This document shows, in pieces, positions 1 to 13,733 of a DNA stretch of 64,000 nt. Position 1 is the stretch's first letter. Every line of letters begins with the position of its first letter. The notes beneath the pieces are model-generated. The model ran no database searches, had not been told where the DNA came from, and saw nothing but the letters and a program-made list of their open reading frames with translations. The position numbers and the translations under genes are program-made. This DNA comes from Marisa cornuarietis (taxonomy: Eukaryota; Mollusca; Gastropoda; Architaenioglossa; Ampullariidae): assembly GCA_004794655.1 (NCBI GenBank), contig SMMW01000614.1, positions 3,288,501 through 3,352,500 on the forward strand, read 5' to 3'.

Positions 1-2740
1 ATAACACTGTTATCAAAGTCCACCTGCATACCTTTCTTGTTATGCAGTCCTTCCACGTCTCCACACAAAAGTATTGACATCGGTTATTGCTCGCTCGACC
101 TGTTGTCTTAGGAAGCCTGGCTGCCTGCCTGCTCGCCAGACTAATGGCCATTCTTTCCCATGATGTTCTGGCCAAGACATTTCTTTCTGGTTCTAATATC
201 GGAAAGACAATCTTTTCCTCTGTGGTGGCTGCAAGTGTTAAGACTTTTATGTAGATAATCTCCCTTCCATTCCTTGCGTTTTCTCGGGAAAGGGAATTGG
301 GATTTCAGAACCGACATGGTTCTCTAGAAGAATGCCGAAGGGTGTTACCGGATGAAGGAGGAAAAGGATCTTTTAAAGAACTGTGCATTCCATTAAAGAT
401 TCTAAAATGTTCAGGAGCAAAGACTTCCTTTCTTTCATTGGCAGATAAGCATACAAGTCAGTATAAACGCGCCTAGTAAATCTCATACTCAGTTGTCTTG
501 TGCTTAGTAATATCCACAGGAATGTAAGAAAATGGGTTAGTAACTTCAAGCTCAATCAACTGTTTATTTTTTGCGCACTTCGTCTAGAACCTAGCACTGA
601 TGGAGCATATACGCACACCACGGGGGAGCATCGATGCATCATCGGTCTTTCACCATTTACCAAACTGTTCCTCTCTGCGACCTTTCAAGTGAACTCAACC
701 AGAAGGCATCTACAGTCATTCATGCTTCCACGTGTGCATTTGCCATTTTGAAAAGTGCCAAAGCCAGTCTTCCTCCTCTTAATTCAAACATCAATATGCT
801 TGCAGTTTAAGAGCAGAGTGGAGTAAAACTAGTTGTAGACAGTTAGCCGAGTTTAAATTACTTGACATTTCTGCCCCGCGTTCTTTCGCAAACACACCTT
901 CATGTGGGAGAGGATAATGGAAGGAGTTTGCAGCAAAAGTTTTTATCTTTAAGTGTTGGCGCTGGTCTTACTATTTCTCTGGTGGGGGGATGTAAAACTG
1001 ATCAAAGTTTTGATACAATTACAGAAGGTGGGCTTGTACATCGGATTAAACTGGGGTCGCTCCGTGATTCGTCTCCTGAACTAACTGACCTTAGATTCAC
1101 ACCTTGCGTAGACAAGACATGTAGGTCTACCTATTTTTTTTTTTGAGACACCAAGTAAAAAACTTTATGTAAATCGCACAAATTTTAACGACTGGTAACT
1201 GACTGGAAGAAGAAGAGGACTGACTCACGTTAGTCGTGTCAGCAATTAAGCGAGGTACTTTGCGGTACTGGAAGAGTCAACCACCTGACCAAAAGTCGAC
1301 TCATTGAGATAATAACCTAAAGACACGAAAGCAAGCACAAAAACCTCAACCTTATGTCAGTAAGTGACCGGAAGAGAACGGTCCACGACCTTCCCAGTTC
1401 TTCCTGATCCCGAATCTGGCAGCAGATTGCTCCTGATGTCGACCTCCCTCTTCATGAAAGCCAAAGGATGGACAAAGACCATGGCGAGTGAGATGATGAC
1501 AATCGTTATGGTTTTGTTATTGTTTTTTATGTTGTTTATTGTTTACGATGATGGTGCGACTGCAACGACGATGATGATAATGACCACTACAATGATGAAG
1601 ACGCTAAGGAGGATGACATGGATGCCTTCCGAGGCTATACTAACAAATAAAATCATAGTTAATTTCAATGACTGTAATCCTCCAGAAAGTATGTCCACAC
1701 GCAGGTAGAGTCGTTCTGCGACACACTGTTGTAAAGATATACTACAAGCTTGGATGATTCATAAAGGCATCTGACTGAATTCTCGGGTTAATGTATTCGT
1801 TTACAAAGTTCTCAGTAACATGAAGACTATTTTGCTGAACGCATGGCACACGAGGCCTGGACGTTTGGATGCCGCTGAAGATGCGCAGTAACAGCTACAC
1901 TAGCAAGTATTTATGGTCCTCTTAATCAGGACAAAAATTGCTAAATATACGACCTTCCTGTAAGAATTTCCAAAAGTTTATCACATTCGTTGGGGTTGTC
2001 TGGGATGTGTGGCTTCGCCCGGGTTGTTTTCTGGGGCTAACTCTTCCAGCTGTGATTTTTATCTTCAATGTTTGATCTGTCATTTTATTTCAATCAAGCA
2101 TTTTTATAGTGGGGCCTCAGTCGTCACTGTCTTAAAATTCGCTCCCTGTCTCTCTCAAAGGATACTTTATTCATACATTACTCACTTTTGCTCTGTAGTA
2201 GACATACATCGAAATTTCGTCTGCGAAGTAGTTTCACTATTTGGAATCACTAGTGATCTCTTAGAACGGAGAATTATAAGGATGAAAATTAACGAGCGCC
2301 TGGGAAGTGCACATCAACCATAGTCCACGACTGAACCACAGACGACAGAAATATTCCTTTCAGATGTCAATAAGATCGAGCAAACGGTGTAGATTTGCAT
2401 AGGTTTCGACCTCCGACGGCCATGCACCTCCGCAATTCTGCTTTATTTATAAGATATTTGGAAATATATTTCCGGTTACGAAGACGTTGCTTACCATACA
2501 AAGACAAACATGTGGGGTGACAACTGTAGACGATGTATATAACTTGACACAGTTATCTAAATTCCACCCTGTTACATAAGAGCCTACATTTAAATCTTCC
2601 ACACAAAATCGCAGAGTCTTTGATTTAAAATTAAAAGAAAAAAGAAAATACGACCTTGGTTCTTCGACTGAATGGGTAACAGGGCACTCAGGCGGCGAGG
2701 GACAAAGCATGCCTGTTCATGGCGGCGAGACAAGTAGCAC
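1..2740. other. No gene recognised
   Basis: Mixed-composition sequence with only short unrelated open frames. The frames at 862-1146 and 2009-2323 have no splice signals or family features. A small (ACCC)n run lies at 2737-2763. Confidence 0.5.
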
Positions 2741-2764
2741 CCACCCACCCACCCACCCACCCAA

Positions 2765-4017
2765 AGGGCAGAAGCTTCCCCTGAAACACGTTCTCCACTT
2801 TTCGCCTGACAGATGTGTTTGTCTCCGTGTCAGGCTGCAAGTCAGCAGAGCGGAATAGGCTCTAGAATATTCCTCTAGACGTGGCAGGAGCGTCACATGA
2901 GGTAATTATCGATTACCTTAGGGAGAGAGGGGAGGAGAGGGGAGGAGAGTGGAGTCTTGTGTAAAGCTTGACTGAGTGGCCGTCACTGCTCCCCATTGCA
3001 GCACCGCGGCCCTTCACGTATAACTCCGCTCAAATTCCATTTGAGACTTCCCTGAGAAATAATCCACTCTGAGCTAGTGGTGAGCAAAAGACCTGCCATG
3101 ACACATTGAATGCTATCGGCTCATTTTTATCGTCGTTGTCTTCTTCTCCTCCTCCTCCATTCTCCTCCTCCTCCTCCTCCTCCTCATCATCATCATCTGT
3201 ACATGTATGTACATTATATATATATGTGTAAGAGAGAGAGATATCATATTTTCACTTCACTGTTCTCCTAATCTACGACCAAAGGTTATAGTTCTTTGCT
3301 TCTGAAAAGAGCCCCATTGCGAACATTTGAATTACAAATACAAAACATCTTTATTAGTCCTTTTCAGGAAATTGTTGTCTCTGGCGACTGTAATGTTAGT
3401 ACATCACTTTACATAAAACATCACCATGGCTGTAAGAGAACATAAATGTCTGCATCCAATTCTCGTTCCTCAACTCCTTACACTGGCACTTGTATAGTCT
3501 CTTTAGATGTAGTTAACATCTGTGCATTCAATTACCACTCAAAATAGGAAATCAAGAGAAGAGAAGGACATCGATTAAAATGAAAACATTAAAAGGGTCG
3601 CTCGGAACTGGAGTCTACTGTTCAGTTGCTGGGTGGGTGTGACTCGTCGGCTAAAACTGGAGTCAGTTAATTAATCAGAAACTTGTCACAACATTGATGT
3701 TAACTCCGCACACCGACTCATATACTCCGCAGATTTCACTCAGCGGATGTAGGAAATCTTCATTGCATATTTTGTTTTCTTTTGTTTTAATAAACAAAAT
3801 GTTCGAGGTACGATTATTTTGTCTCCGCAAAACAAATAATCGCAGGGGTAGTAACTAAGGGTTGATAAAGCATCAGATTTTTTAGAGCGCGCACGGTTAT
3901 ATATAAAACATACATATTTAACTAACATTACAATATTTTCATAGATAGATAGATAGATAGGATGAACTTACAAACGTTGTTATGCCCATACAGAATTTGA
4001 ATAATTGGATCAGTTTG

Positions 4018-4059
<42 letters not shown>

Positions 4060-6515
4060 CTGAAACCTATTTGTGATCAGTTCTGACATGTGTACAAAGA
4101 AATCTACACAAGGAAACCAAAGAAAAAAGAGTAGAGACCAAATTTTCCTTCTCATCCTACCAGAAAAGTGTCAAACAAAGAACTAAAATAAAAAGAGTCA
4201 GCAAGTGATAAAGGGGACTTTCAAATCAACTTTAATTATGCCAAAAAAGGTTGTTGATGGTTTAAAAATAACAATAAACAATCTATGCAACGTCTGCAGT
4301 TACTTTCATAGATGTCTTAGAAAAAATACTCAGGCCGTGAAATTGTGGCCCTCGTTAAAAACACATCTATCAAAATCTCCCAGAGAGTGTGAGAGGTCGT
4401 AAACTAGTCCAGACTGTCACCTACAGTGTCCTCGGGCAGCATGTACAGCAAGTTGCGCCATTTCTTGAGCAAATATTTTCTCTGCATCCCACGTGACAAA
4501 TAGCCCTGAAACGGAAACTTGTTGCGATCCACGGCAGTGTGTACCATACTGTCAACCACCAACGATCGTGTTACTTACAAGCAACAAGGAGAAGAGCTTA
4601 AAATATTTTCATTTCCCACCCCTCAACACCATCTCACACGAACACACGCCTGCATGCACGCACACAGACACAAATATTGACACGAGAAACATTTCAAAGG
4701 TTTGTCAACTAAAACAAGTGATGTGGACCCGACCTTCAGATCTTATGGTCAGATGAAGACGATCCATTGGGCCAAAGGTACAGAGACCTGTAGTGTGTAG
4801 AGTAAGTACTGCCAAACTTAGCCCCTGCTTACAAAAGTCAGGATTTCTGCAGAAACAATTGAAATCATTAAGTTACTATCTGAAAAGAAGACTTTAAATG
4901 GCTGCTTAATTCGGCTTAATACGATATACTAGTGGCAAGACTGGTTTAAAAAAATACCAACACTAGATGTCAGTAATATTAATCACATCGCTACAAGATA
5001 TTGTATCTAAATAGTATTGTATAGATATAACTTTTAAAATGTCAATAACTTTCATATCAGTCTGATTATCAGAGATTTCAGTTTACATAATAGATATTTT
5101 TTGCGCTTTTACAAGAGCTTCAATCTTCTATCAGAGTTAAGTACTTTTGAAAAACATTTTCTGTCCGCCACAATCCATTCTAAGAAGACATCTAAAACAA
5201 ATAATTTCAATGTGTTTTCAATGGCAAGTACTTTGAAGATTGGCTGTCGTGGTTAAGTTCTTTTTGGAAGGGCGTCTTCGTATCCTGTAGACTAAAGTTT
5301 CAATTCTGATCCTCTGAACACATCTTCTGACTCTTATTTATTCTTCATTTGGTTGTCACTTCTTTCCTTCAACGACAATTTGTTTGCAATAAGTGTAAAA
5401 TATGGAAGCCAAGAAGTCTTTTGGTGTGTCGGCGGGATGTCATTTCTACCTTGTGCTGACTAGCAGTCCAACATAAACAGTCGCAAGGGACCTTGCTACC
5501 CCTCATGTTTGTTTACACTTTAATTATTAGCTGTGGAGACCAGTCGTCCCTCTGGACCATATTCACTTACTACGGGCCTCATGCATTTACTGCGGGCCTT
5601 AGTTTTTCCTTGTGGATCTACTTCCTTAGCTTTGGTTCTAACTCAACCACACTGAACCTCATTTATTGGGTGTAGACCTCATACATGTCCCATAGACCTC
5701 ATGCATGGACTTTATTGGTTGGTGTGACTTTATACAATCAACAACAACCTCATTCTTTAGTTAAGGACGATCGAGCTGCTGGTGTCAGCTGGAGTATCTC
5801 AGGGAGAAGGGAACAGAGACAAAAAACTGGAGAGGGGAGATAGAGATTGTTAGTAAACAGTTATGTTTCTTTCTTTGTATCGTGAGCCAGTAAAAATTCA
5901 ACAGCAACATTCATCCAACGACCACTCTTACCCCACGAATTTACAAACCAAAATGCCTCTCGGAAAAAAATGAAGGAAAACTGTTGGTTGTCGTCTGATT
6001 GTCTCGAAGCAAACCCAGCGATTTGAGTGTCTGGTGCGAGAGACCTGGCACAAGAATGGGAATTGTTGGCCTTTACTTTTCTTCCCCGTGTGACTAATGC
6101 AGACGTCGTAACGAGGGACGATGATTATATAGGCCACAGCCGACATTTTCTGGTCTGATGGACTGGACTGGTTGTCGCTAACTAGGTCAATTAGCGCGAG
6201 AACATGAAGAAGTAATAAATGAATCTTAATGACTCGTCAGCGAGTGACATAGAGAGAGAATGAGTAAAAATGCTGGGTGGGACTCGATTACCTTCAACCA
6301 CTCATAAACTGGCCTTCTGTTCAACATCATTTGTGAGGTACGGGCAGAAAAAGTGGGAAAAGAAAAAAAAAATAAACAAGAGATAATTTTGTTGTCTAAT
6401 GAAAACCGAGGGACTGAGTAGTTTATTGTTGCTGTTTCACTACTTAATGGAGGAAATGGACTCCTATGGAGTTTTTTTGTGTTTGCTTGTTCTTTAGATG
6501 GTTAGACAATTTATT
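2765..6515. other. No gene recognised; simple repeats only
   Basis: CTC-rich tract at 3145-3190, short TA and GA runs at 3215-3245, and the TAGA and AAT repeats near 3.95-4.06 kb. The stretch 5560-5760 repeats the words CTCATGCAT and GACCTCAT loosely. No supported exon. Confidence 0.5.
4021..4058. repeat. (AAT)12 microsatellite
   Basis: A perfect trinucleotide run, preceded at 3943-3961 by (TAGA)4. Confidence 0.95.
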
Positions 6516-6660
6516 TTAGGTCGAGTGGCACAAAGATTAAACGTGTATTACCAGCGAGGACCAGATACTCTGGGCTCAGATCTTATCTGAGTTCTCTCGA
6601 CATGTTTCTTTTCTACTGGCTCGAGGTCAAACATCATTTATTTATTTTGCTGGTTAAGTT
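6516..6660 (+). mobile_element. tRNA-derived SINE, complete-looking copy
   Basis: The head resembles a tRNA: GAGTGGCACAAAGATTAAAC as an A-box-like start and GGCTCAGATCTTA as a decayed B box. The tail carries CTGGCTCGAGGTCAAACATC followed by (ATTT)n. The tail word (CTGGCTCGRCGTNAAAC) is shared with the copies at 39.8 and 41.6 kb, which defines a family. Confidence 0.55.
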
Positions 6661-7279
6661 TGTAAGTTCACAACTTGCTAAGACTCCCGTCCTGTGTCTA
6701 GACCTCGCGTTGCGGACGAAGGACACAAGGGAGGCCTTTATTTGCCCATTAAAGACCTGGACAGAACAAGATTAAAGCATTAGGAACTCGACCCATTGTA
6801 CAAGTCTGTTTGGAAGTGCGGTACAAGTCCGTGCGACCCAGTTCAAGGAAATCTCACCCGAGCAAGACAGGCGGAGACAGACGGTTGAGTGCAAGAAAAG
6901 TAGGGATTGGTCTAGTGATTGACAAGACGGGTTCAGAAGAGTTCGAACACGAACAGAGATAAGAAATGGCAGGAAAGAAAACGTGTTTGTGACCGAAAGG
7001 TGGGAGAGAAGTGCTCTAAAAGTAACCTTGTGAGGATCAGATAACCACTGGACAAAGTTCTCTTCCTTGTCAAATTTAACAAGTTGAAGAACATGGACTT
7101 TGGTCAGCAGGGCTTGGAAGATGGAAGATATACTGACCAGTTAGACGAGAGAGAGAGAGAGGAAGAGGGAGAGAACAGATGGAGAGAGAAAGGGATGAGA
7201 CTGAAGGGCACTACCACCTTTTTAGGGAAGAAAGGCCTAAGAAACAAACTATTGACCAAAAAGTCTCCCACTTGAGGTC

Positions 7280-9620
7280 GGGACCTACTGTTGGGGTAAC
7301 GAGCACATCCGTTTTGTTCTGGAATTGGTGCTAGGCCCTGATGCATGCCACTCAACGTACAGCCAAGCCTGCAACTCGATTTGGACGAGAAGCATTTACC
7401 CCGGGTCCACACGCCGCAGATTTAATATATCTCTCCTGCCACTTGTTCCTTTAAATCTATTTGCGATTTCGAATGGAGGCGCCGGAGACGCGGGAATTGG
7501 ATGTGCAAAAGCAGGAGCTTTGAAAGAAGGTTGGGAGGAATAGGGAAAAAAATGCGGGGAGGGGGATGGTCGGTTGCGATTGGTCGGGTAGAGAGAGAGA
7601 GAGAGGGAGAAAGGGGGATGAGAAGGACCAGAATAGTACGCGCCAACAGCCAGTGCAGTCGGCCTTGTCTGAGATAATCCGAGCGGAAAATAGAAAAGGT
7701 GTGCGGAAGCTGGGCAGTCTTGGAAACATCTTCCGAAAGGGAAGGGTGCTTTACTTGTCTTTCTCCAAACCCTATTAACTGCCTCACAGCTCCCGTTTCC
7801 TACCTTACCCTTCCTCATTCCGAACTTTCATCGCGTGGGGATTTGAAGAGCAGCCCACGAGAGGCATTTCTTTGTTACGGGGAGTTGGAATCTTCGCATG
7901 GGCTCATTGTCTATTTTTTGCCGCGCCTTGCTCGCCGACTCAATGACAGTTCACCATCTTGTGCACCTCCTACCCCAGATAGTGCGCGACAGGACCGAGC
8001 GCTCGTCCATGGCAAGCTAACATTTGCCAGGCTGTTTGGTCCATAGTAAGCCGACGTTCGCCATACTTACCAGTCTATACCAACCTTACATTCGCCATAT
8101 TGCTCAGTCTGAATCAAGGTAGTGTTCGCCCCGGACGAAAAGGGAACGAAGAGGTTGTGGGGAAGAGGGAGCAAAATAAAGAATATCAAATAAATAAAAA
8201 GAAGCCGACATGAGCGATGGATTTTTTTTCCTCCATGTTGGTGCCGTTTGTTGTCCACGCATGGACCACCGGGCACATTGCATGATGATGGTGTTGTAAA
8301 AGCCGCGAAGACGAAAAGTCGTTATAAATCGAGTCACGGTGTCGGATCGATTTTAGTTACTGGGTGCTGGGTGCACCTTGCACTTTCTGGTGGGAGCAAG
8401 GAAAGGTCATTTCCACACAGTAATGAGAGTCGGAAAAGACCAAGGGTGACGGCGGTGCTGTGTGGGGTAAGTGCTTCTGTTGGACGAGTGCATGAGGGCG
8501 TACGGACGGTCACCTGTTCTCGGGTGGCTGCAGTAAGCATGGTAACCCAATCTGAGATACCAGAGTTTGGAGCGAAAAACTCTGCTTTCAAAGGCGAGAG
8601 GTGTTAAAACGTGAAAAATTCATGAGTGGGCCACCCTTCTGCGCTCCCGCTACAACCTCGGCCTGTCACCACCGGCTGAGTCAATCTTGTGCGCAAAAAC
8701 AGACGATGAACACACGGGTTTATCAAGCGTGAGCACACAGGTCATCGCACGCTTATCACCCCAAAAGCACAGCTGTCAATCATGCGGAAACACGTGTTTG
8801 TCGCATTAACATTAACCTGCCGAGGCACACAGGTGATGAAACACAGGGCACACGGATCTGTCGCGTGAAACCTCATATGTTATCATTTACAGACGCACGT
8901 GTAACGGGCGTAAATACAGTAAACTACGCAGTCATCTATGGGAATAGGGTTCCGGTCTCACTCCATCTCTCGCCGTGGAAGTTTGGATCGTCAGACGGAA
9001 GGTAGGTCAAGCGTTGGCAACAGTACCATCGTCCATCTCGGGAGGAGGGGGTCAAATGGTCAAACTACGTCACGAGGGATAGCCTCAGCTCGCGCGCTGA
9101 CCGCGGTAGCAGGCATTGCACGTGACGAGAACGCCAGGTACAGTCACGTAAGCGGGAGGGGAAGGGATGTGCTCAGGGCTCTGTTTGGGGGAACTCGAGA
9201 CTGGACACCGCTACGTCTAAACCACATCTTCCGTTCCCTAAATGGTAACAGCTGCACTTGGAAAGATTTCTCTGTTGAAGTCAGGGTTTAGGGTAGGATT
9301 TTACAGTAGAAAATTTGTATACATGCGAACGTGTGTGTGGTGGGGGGGGGGGAAGAGAGGGCATGGGGCAGACTGAGCACTCCAGCGTTTCCCGATGACC
9401 AATGTGAACGACAGAGAGATGCATTGTTTTCAGTTAAGTGGGTCACACACTCACCTAACCAGACAACTTCTTTCTCTGTCTGCGTCTCTATCAATCTGTT
9501 GTTTTCTCTCTCTCTCCTTCGCGCGCGCGCGGGCATGTGCCGGAGAACATTAAGGCCGCTTCCCCCCCCCCCCGCTGTTAGCGACGGTCCATCTTCTTCC
9601 CTCCGGATCTAGGCTTTGCT
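7280..9620. other. CpG-rich stretch, possible promoter region
   Basis: Visibly richer in G+C and CpG than its surroundings (for example GGCGCCGGAGACGCGGG, TAGTGCGCGACAGGACCGAG). It includes an ATTGGTCGG CCAAT-type word near 7579. Donor-like GTAAGT sites occur at 8467 (plus) and 8068 (minus), but no exon could be defined. Open frames overlap on both strands, as expected for CpG-rich DNA. Confidence 0.35.
8016..8117. repeat. 34-bp tandem repeat, three diverged copies
   Basis: Three consecutive 34-bp units (8016, 8050, 8084) share ACRTTYGCCA and end in a TNNNNCAA/TAA-like word. A partial fourth copy (GTAGTGTTCGCC) follows. The array lies in a CpG-rich stretch. Confidence 0.6.
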
Positions 9621-10313
9621 TTGCTGCCCCTCAATTTCCCATGCACCTTGCGACCCACTCTTTACCCGTTATTTTTTAAGACAAGATGCATTCCCTGTTT
9701 CTAGAGTTCTAAGGACACCAGACAGCGTGACGGGCAATAGCTTATTGTTCTCTCTCGCTCCCTCCAGCATCCACCCACCCCGATCACACCGAGGCCGCGG
9801 AAGGGCTTCGAAAACAGAAGGTTAAATAGTACGTGTTGCCATGGCAACAGCCCTCTTGTTCCGTGATTATCAGCTCAGTCTTGGTCTCCACTTAAATAAA
9901 ACATCAGTGTCTTCATGAGATCCACGTGACACAGTGGTACTGACCAAATAACACTGATGTCATAGTATCACATTTTGACCTCGTGACAATATGCTTTGAA
10001 GTCAATAAATAACAAGTCAATAAATCACACGTTCTACAAAGACTAAAAAGTTTACTGAAAAAATCGACTGATTTATTGTTTTTATCTACTCAGTCATCTC
10101 CTTAAACCAGACCCTCCCTCTTCTCCGATCGTCAGCGAAGGAAGTGACCAGTAAACAAGCAACACTTGTACAACGCTTTTTCAGCATCCAGTCAACAACA
10201 GTTCGATCAAAAAATTGATTCTTCTCTCAGGAAACGTTCCTCGCCAATGACGTGATGAGCACGTGAGTGTCGTACACAACAAAACAAAAATAGAAAAAAA
10301 TGTTAACTAGATA

Positions 10314-10459
10314 CAGTGGCGTAGGAAGATGCTTGGCTTTTTTTTTGGGGGGGGGGGGAAGCTCCATGCTGACAATGAACGATGTTCACATTCTTGCCTT
10401 CTCAGCATTTTATTTGGGGGGCAGCTGCCCCCCTTGCCCCCCCGGTTCCTACGCCACTG
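10314..10459. mobile_element. 146-bp MITE with 14-bp terminal inverted repeats
   Basis: Ends are CAGTGGCGTAGGAA and its perfect inverse TTCCTACGCCACTG. The flanks carry an exact 5-bp direct repeat AGATA (10309-10313 and 10460-10464). The interior has T9G12 and a GGGGGGCAGCTGCCCCCC palindrome and no coding capacity. The CAGTGGCGTAG terminus is common among invertebrate non-autonomous DNA transposons. The superfamily is uncertain: hAT elements make 8-bp duplications, and only 5 bp match here. Confidence 0.75.
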
Positions 10460-10597
10460 AGATAGACACGCTCTTGTACTCTCTGGAACATTTTCACGAA
10501 ACCTGCGCATGAGTCGTCCATGACACATCTTGACTCAGATTAAACACACACACACACACACACACTGACACACACCCATGCACACACACACACACAC

Positions 10598-10860
10598 CAT
10601 TGGTCATCCTCTTGAGAGACAACTGTGTCTAAAAATAGACTGTGCGTGCCGTCCCTTGTAGCGGCCCAGACGTCGCAAGGCACACCGGTCCAGTTGAGAG
10701 GTGAGGCAGGCGCCCCGCCAAAGTAGGTTGTAATAGGTTTTTCTGCCCAAGTGAATGCGGTAAAAACTTGCCGCAAGGCATCGTAATGCAGCTCCCCTGG
10801 CAGTCCTTCCCCCTCCCCTCCAACAACCCGACTCGCAGACAGCAGCTTGACAGGCTTGAG
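10598..10860 (-). CDS. Open coding-like segment, unidentified
   Basis: The minus-strand frame is open from a TAA near 10863 to a possible donor (CAATG|GTGTGT) at the edge of the CA repeat. The product includes LPGELHYDALRQVFTAFTWA, KPITTYFGGAPASPLNWT and VPCDVWAATRDGTHSLFLDT. It is non-repetitive, aromatic-rich and protein-like. The start is unclear: possible acceptors (for example GGACTGCCAG near 10800) have poor, purine-rich tracts. It could be an exon or a piece of an old mobile element. No family recognised. Confidence 0.3.
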
Positions 10861-11560
10861 TTATTCGTCAGAGTGCGATGATCTGTATGTGATGGTGTGG
10901 GGTTTTGTACTGGGGCTGATGCTGTTCCCTCCTCTCACCACCTGACACCATTATTTTCAAATTAAAATCCCTTAAGACAGTAACTGTATAGATAAGGGCA
11001 ACCACTACACTGCACATCTGCTTCCTCTGTCCTCTGAGACCCATGAGTCATCAGCAGAGATGCTTCGCCCAGAAGCGTTTGCAAAATGACAATGGTCATC
11101 ATGTTCTGGCTTCTGAAGCAATCTCTTTTTTTCCGGCTGGGCTTGACTTTTTAGTCACAGAACTTCATGAATGAAGGCCCACGTGCATAGTTGTCTCCAC
11201 CTCCGTCCCACGTTTACCACAGGGATATGAGAAAGAAATGTTCTAGATAAGTAGCTGATCTTTGTGACCTGTCCTTAGTCGAAGAACATTGCCATCTGGA
11301 GTTCAGAATAGACACGATTAAAAGTCTCGAGATTAATATTTTGAATTCGTCACTGTCATGCCATATGGCGAAAAGCCAGGAACAGCCTTTTCTATTTAAA
11401 GATACAAATATATAGTTTTTGACGCGAGGGCATCAAATTCTTAGAGAATGCATTGAAAGAGATACATTCTAATGCGTTTTGAACAAAGAAAACGGTCTTT
11501 TTAAAAAGCAGCCAACATTTTCCAACAACACTTTTCTGATAGCTGAAATGGCTGACTTTA

Positions 11561-11562
11561 CA

Positions 11563-11594
<32 letters not shown>

Positions 11595-11612
11595 GCACGC
11601 ACGCACGCACAC
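11561..11612. repeat. (CA)n(CGCA)n microsatellite
   Basis: CA run passing into CGCACGCA units. A second CA tract lies at 10542-10597, at the edge of the minus-strand coding-like segment. Confidence 0.95.
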
Positions 11613-11659
11613 ACAGAGTTGCAGCATCGAGAAAAAACTTGCGAGTTACCTTTGCCATT

Positions 11660-13680
11660 TTATTGATTGTTTGACAAAGTGTCTGAGTAGGTGGCAGGGA
11701 AGATCCAAGCCTGCATGGCCGCCTAATTTTTTTCTCCGTTCATGTTTCCATAAGATTCTAATATTTTAGCCTTGCCATTTCTCCCTGCAGATGTTCAGAT
11801 CTTGTTTTGAGTAGGTGGGCATCCCTCTCATTAAGTCAGAAATGAAGGCAGTTTAGTTTGATCTCTGTTACCGAATAGTGATAGCAAGGCTAGCAGCTAA
11901 AAATAGTCCACTTGGCTGGGTGTACAATGCTCGGCGGGTGGACGACAAAGCCATCAAACCTGTTCAAATGGCGGGTATAATTATTGCTCAGAGGGCCTAG
12001 GAAATCGACGATCTGCTTCCAGCTGCACTATTAGTCATGTGGCCACGAGTATCAGATGACTTGCGTGGGAAGATCTGTTACTTACCTCCAGCAGAGAACT
12101 CAGGCTGCCGACCACGAAATGAACCCCAGGCAGAGGAAGAAAAAGGAGAGGTTGTGGATTATATTTCACGTTTCGCAAGCGTATTTCTCATGACTAAGGA
12201 TTGGTTACATTCTAAATATTTATAATCATACTTACGTAAAGAGGTACTGAACTGTCCATCAAAGCTAAACAGACTCTTTGACCAAATGAAATCAGAATAA
12301 CTCTTAGTTATAGGATGGGACTTTCTCTGTTGCCCTGTGCTTGTTGTGTCTGCAGCTTCCGGTGATACCCTTTTCATATGCTATTGTATGACTCCACTTT
12401 ACCCTTTGCATCAAGTATTCGTAAGCTGTAATTGATTAAACTGCGTGGTATCCATAACCTTCTGATGGGGCTGGAATTTCAGCCTGAACCTAGGGGAGTC
12501 ATCTTTATCTGGCTTTTACAACGACCTGTTCTCTGTTGTTTTATAAGCTCAGTTTCTTTGCGCTACAGCTACCCATTGCGTAAAAACATTCAAATGAAGT
12601 AATAGATCTCCAAATCACCTTTGGGAAATGTGACTTGTGGGTCTGGTGTCAGGGGGGAAGGGGACTGAAAGCACAAAGAGTTTATGTTTTATTGCATAAG
12701 ACGCTGGGTAATAGATCGAACATCAAAGTCTACATACTTCTCTTTGGCCTTAGTGTGGGGCTCTGTGTGTGTGAGGGGAGGGGATGAGAAAGAGAGAAGG
12801 GGGGGGGGGAACTGTGAAATCCAACCTCAAGCCCATTGTGGCGACTGCTAGTCTGACAGCAGTACCGGACGCAGTCACGACAAGACAGCAGTCTGGGCTT
12901 CGCCATTAATGTCTCCCACATTTGTCGTGAAGCTAGCCGACGACGAGGAGGGCACGTAAACAGCTTGGGGGGTGTGGAGGAAGGGAAGGGGAGTGAAACC
13001 AGACCGATGAGCGCCTTCAAAGTCGGGTGTAGTGACGCCAGAGCCCCCTACTCTCCCATGTCTAACGTCGCCGCCATCTTTGCTCGCGCCATTTATAGTC
13101 CGAGACACTGCGGTCCCAATGTTAGGTTATGACCTTGTTACCTATGACCTTATTACCTGGTTTTTTTTTTTAACGAATAGTGTAGTGACCTCAGAGACCC
13201 CGAGGGTCAAATGCTAAATCTCTTGCGCGGCACTAGTCTTCATGTAACAAGGTGCTTACCTCCCCTCTGTGGTGGGTCAGTGGTAGTCCCCCAGTGACAA
13301 GGACAGATAACCTCACGCTTGGAAAGACATTTCCCCACCGGAAAAATATGAACAAACTATGACCAAGACATGTTAAAATATTTCTTTGACGAATTTGCCT
13401 CACACCTTCTTGACAAGGCTTTTTTCTATTCAACATTAATTCCATTGTATATAGATTAATACATTTAAAAACACCGGGAGTTATACTTCAGGCGTCATAG
13501 CTTTGTATGCATATTTGCCTAGATTAATTAAATTCTTATTATACTTTATATTATAAATCTGTAGAGTTAAAGTTTCTGTACGTGTGTTAATATATATGTA
13601 TATATGTCTGTTCCGTTGTCAGCATGACATTAACAAGGCTTTTGCCCTTCCATGTTGCAGTTCGTTCTCTTTCCGTTGCA
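11660..13680. other. No supported gene
   Basis: Two minus-strand donor-like sites of good quality (GAG|GTAAGT near 12085 and GAG|GTAAGC near 13258) have no convincing exon attached. The plus frame 12037-12225 is protein-like but lacks a donor. Confidence 0.4.
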
Positions 13681-13733
13681 GCGTGCACAGTAAAAGAGAG
13701 GCGGTCAACCAGGGCTGCTTGAAAGGATTTTAC

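Noticed and set aside
12037..12225. Plus frame with protein-like composition (GKICYLPPAENSGC)
   Set aside because: No donor of quality and no recognised family; the minus strand has an equally good donor in the same place.
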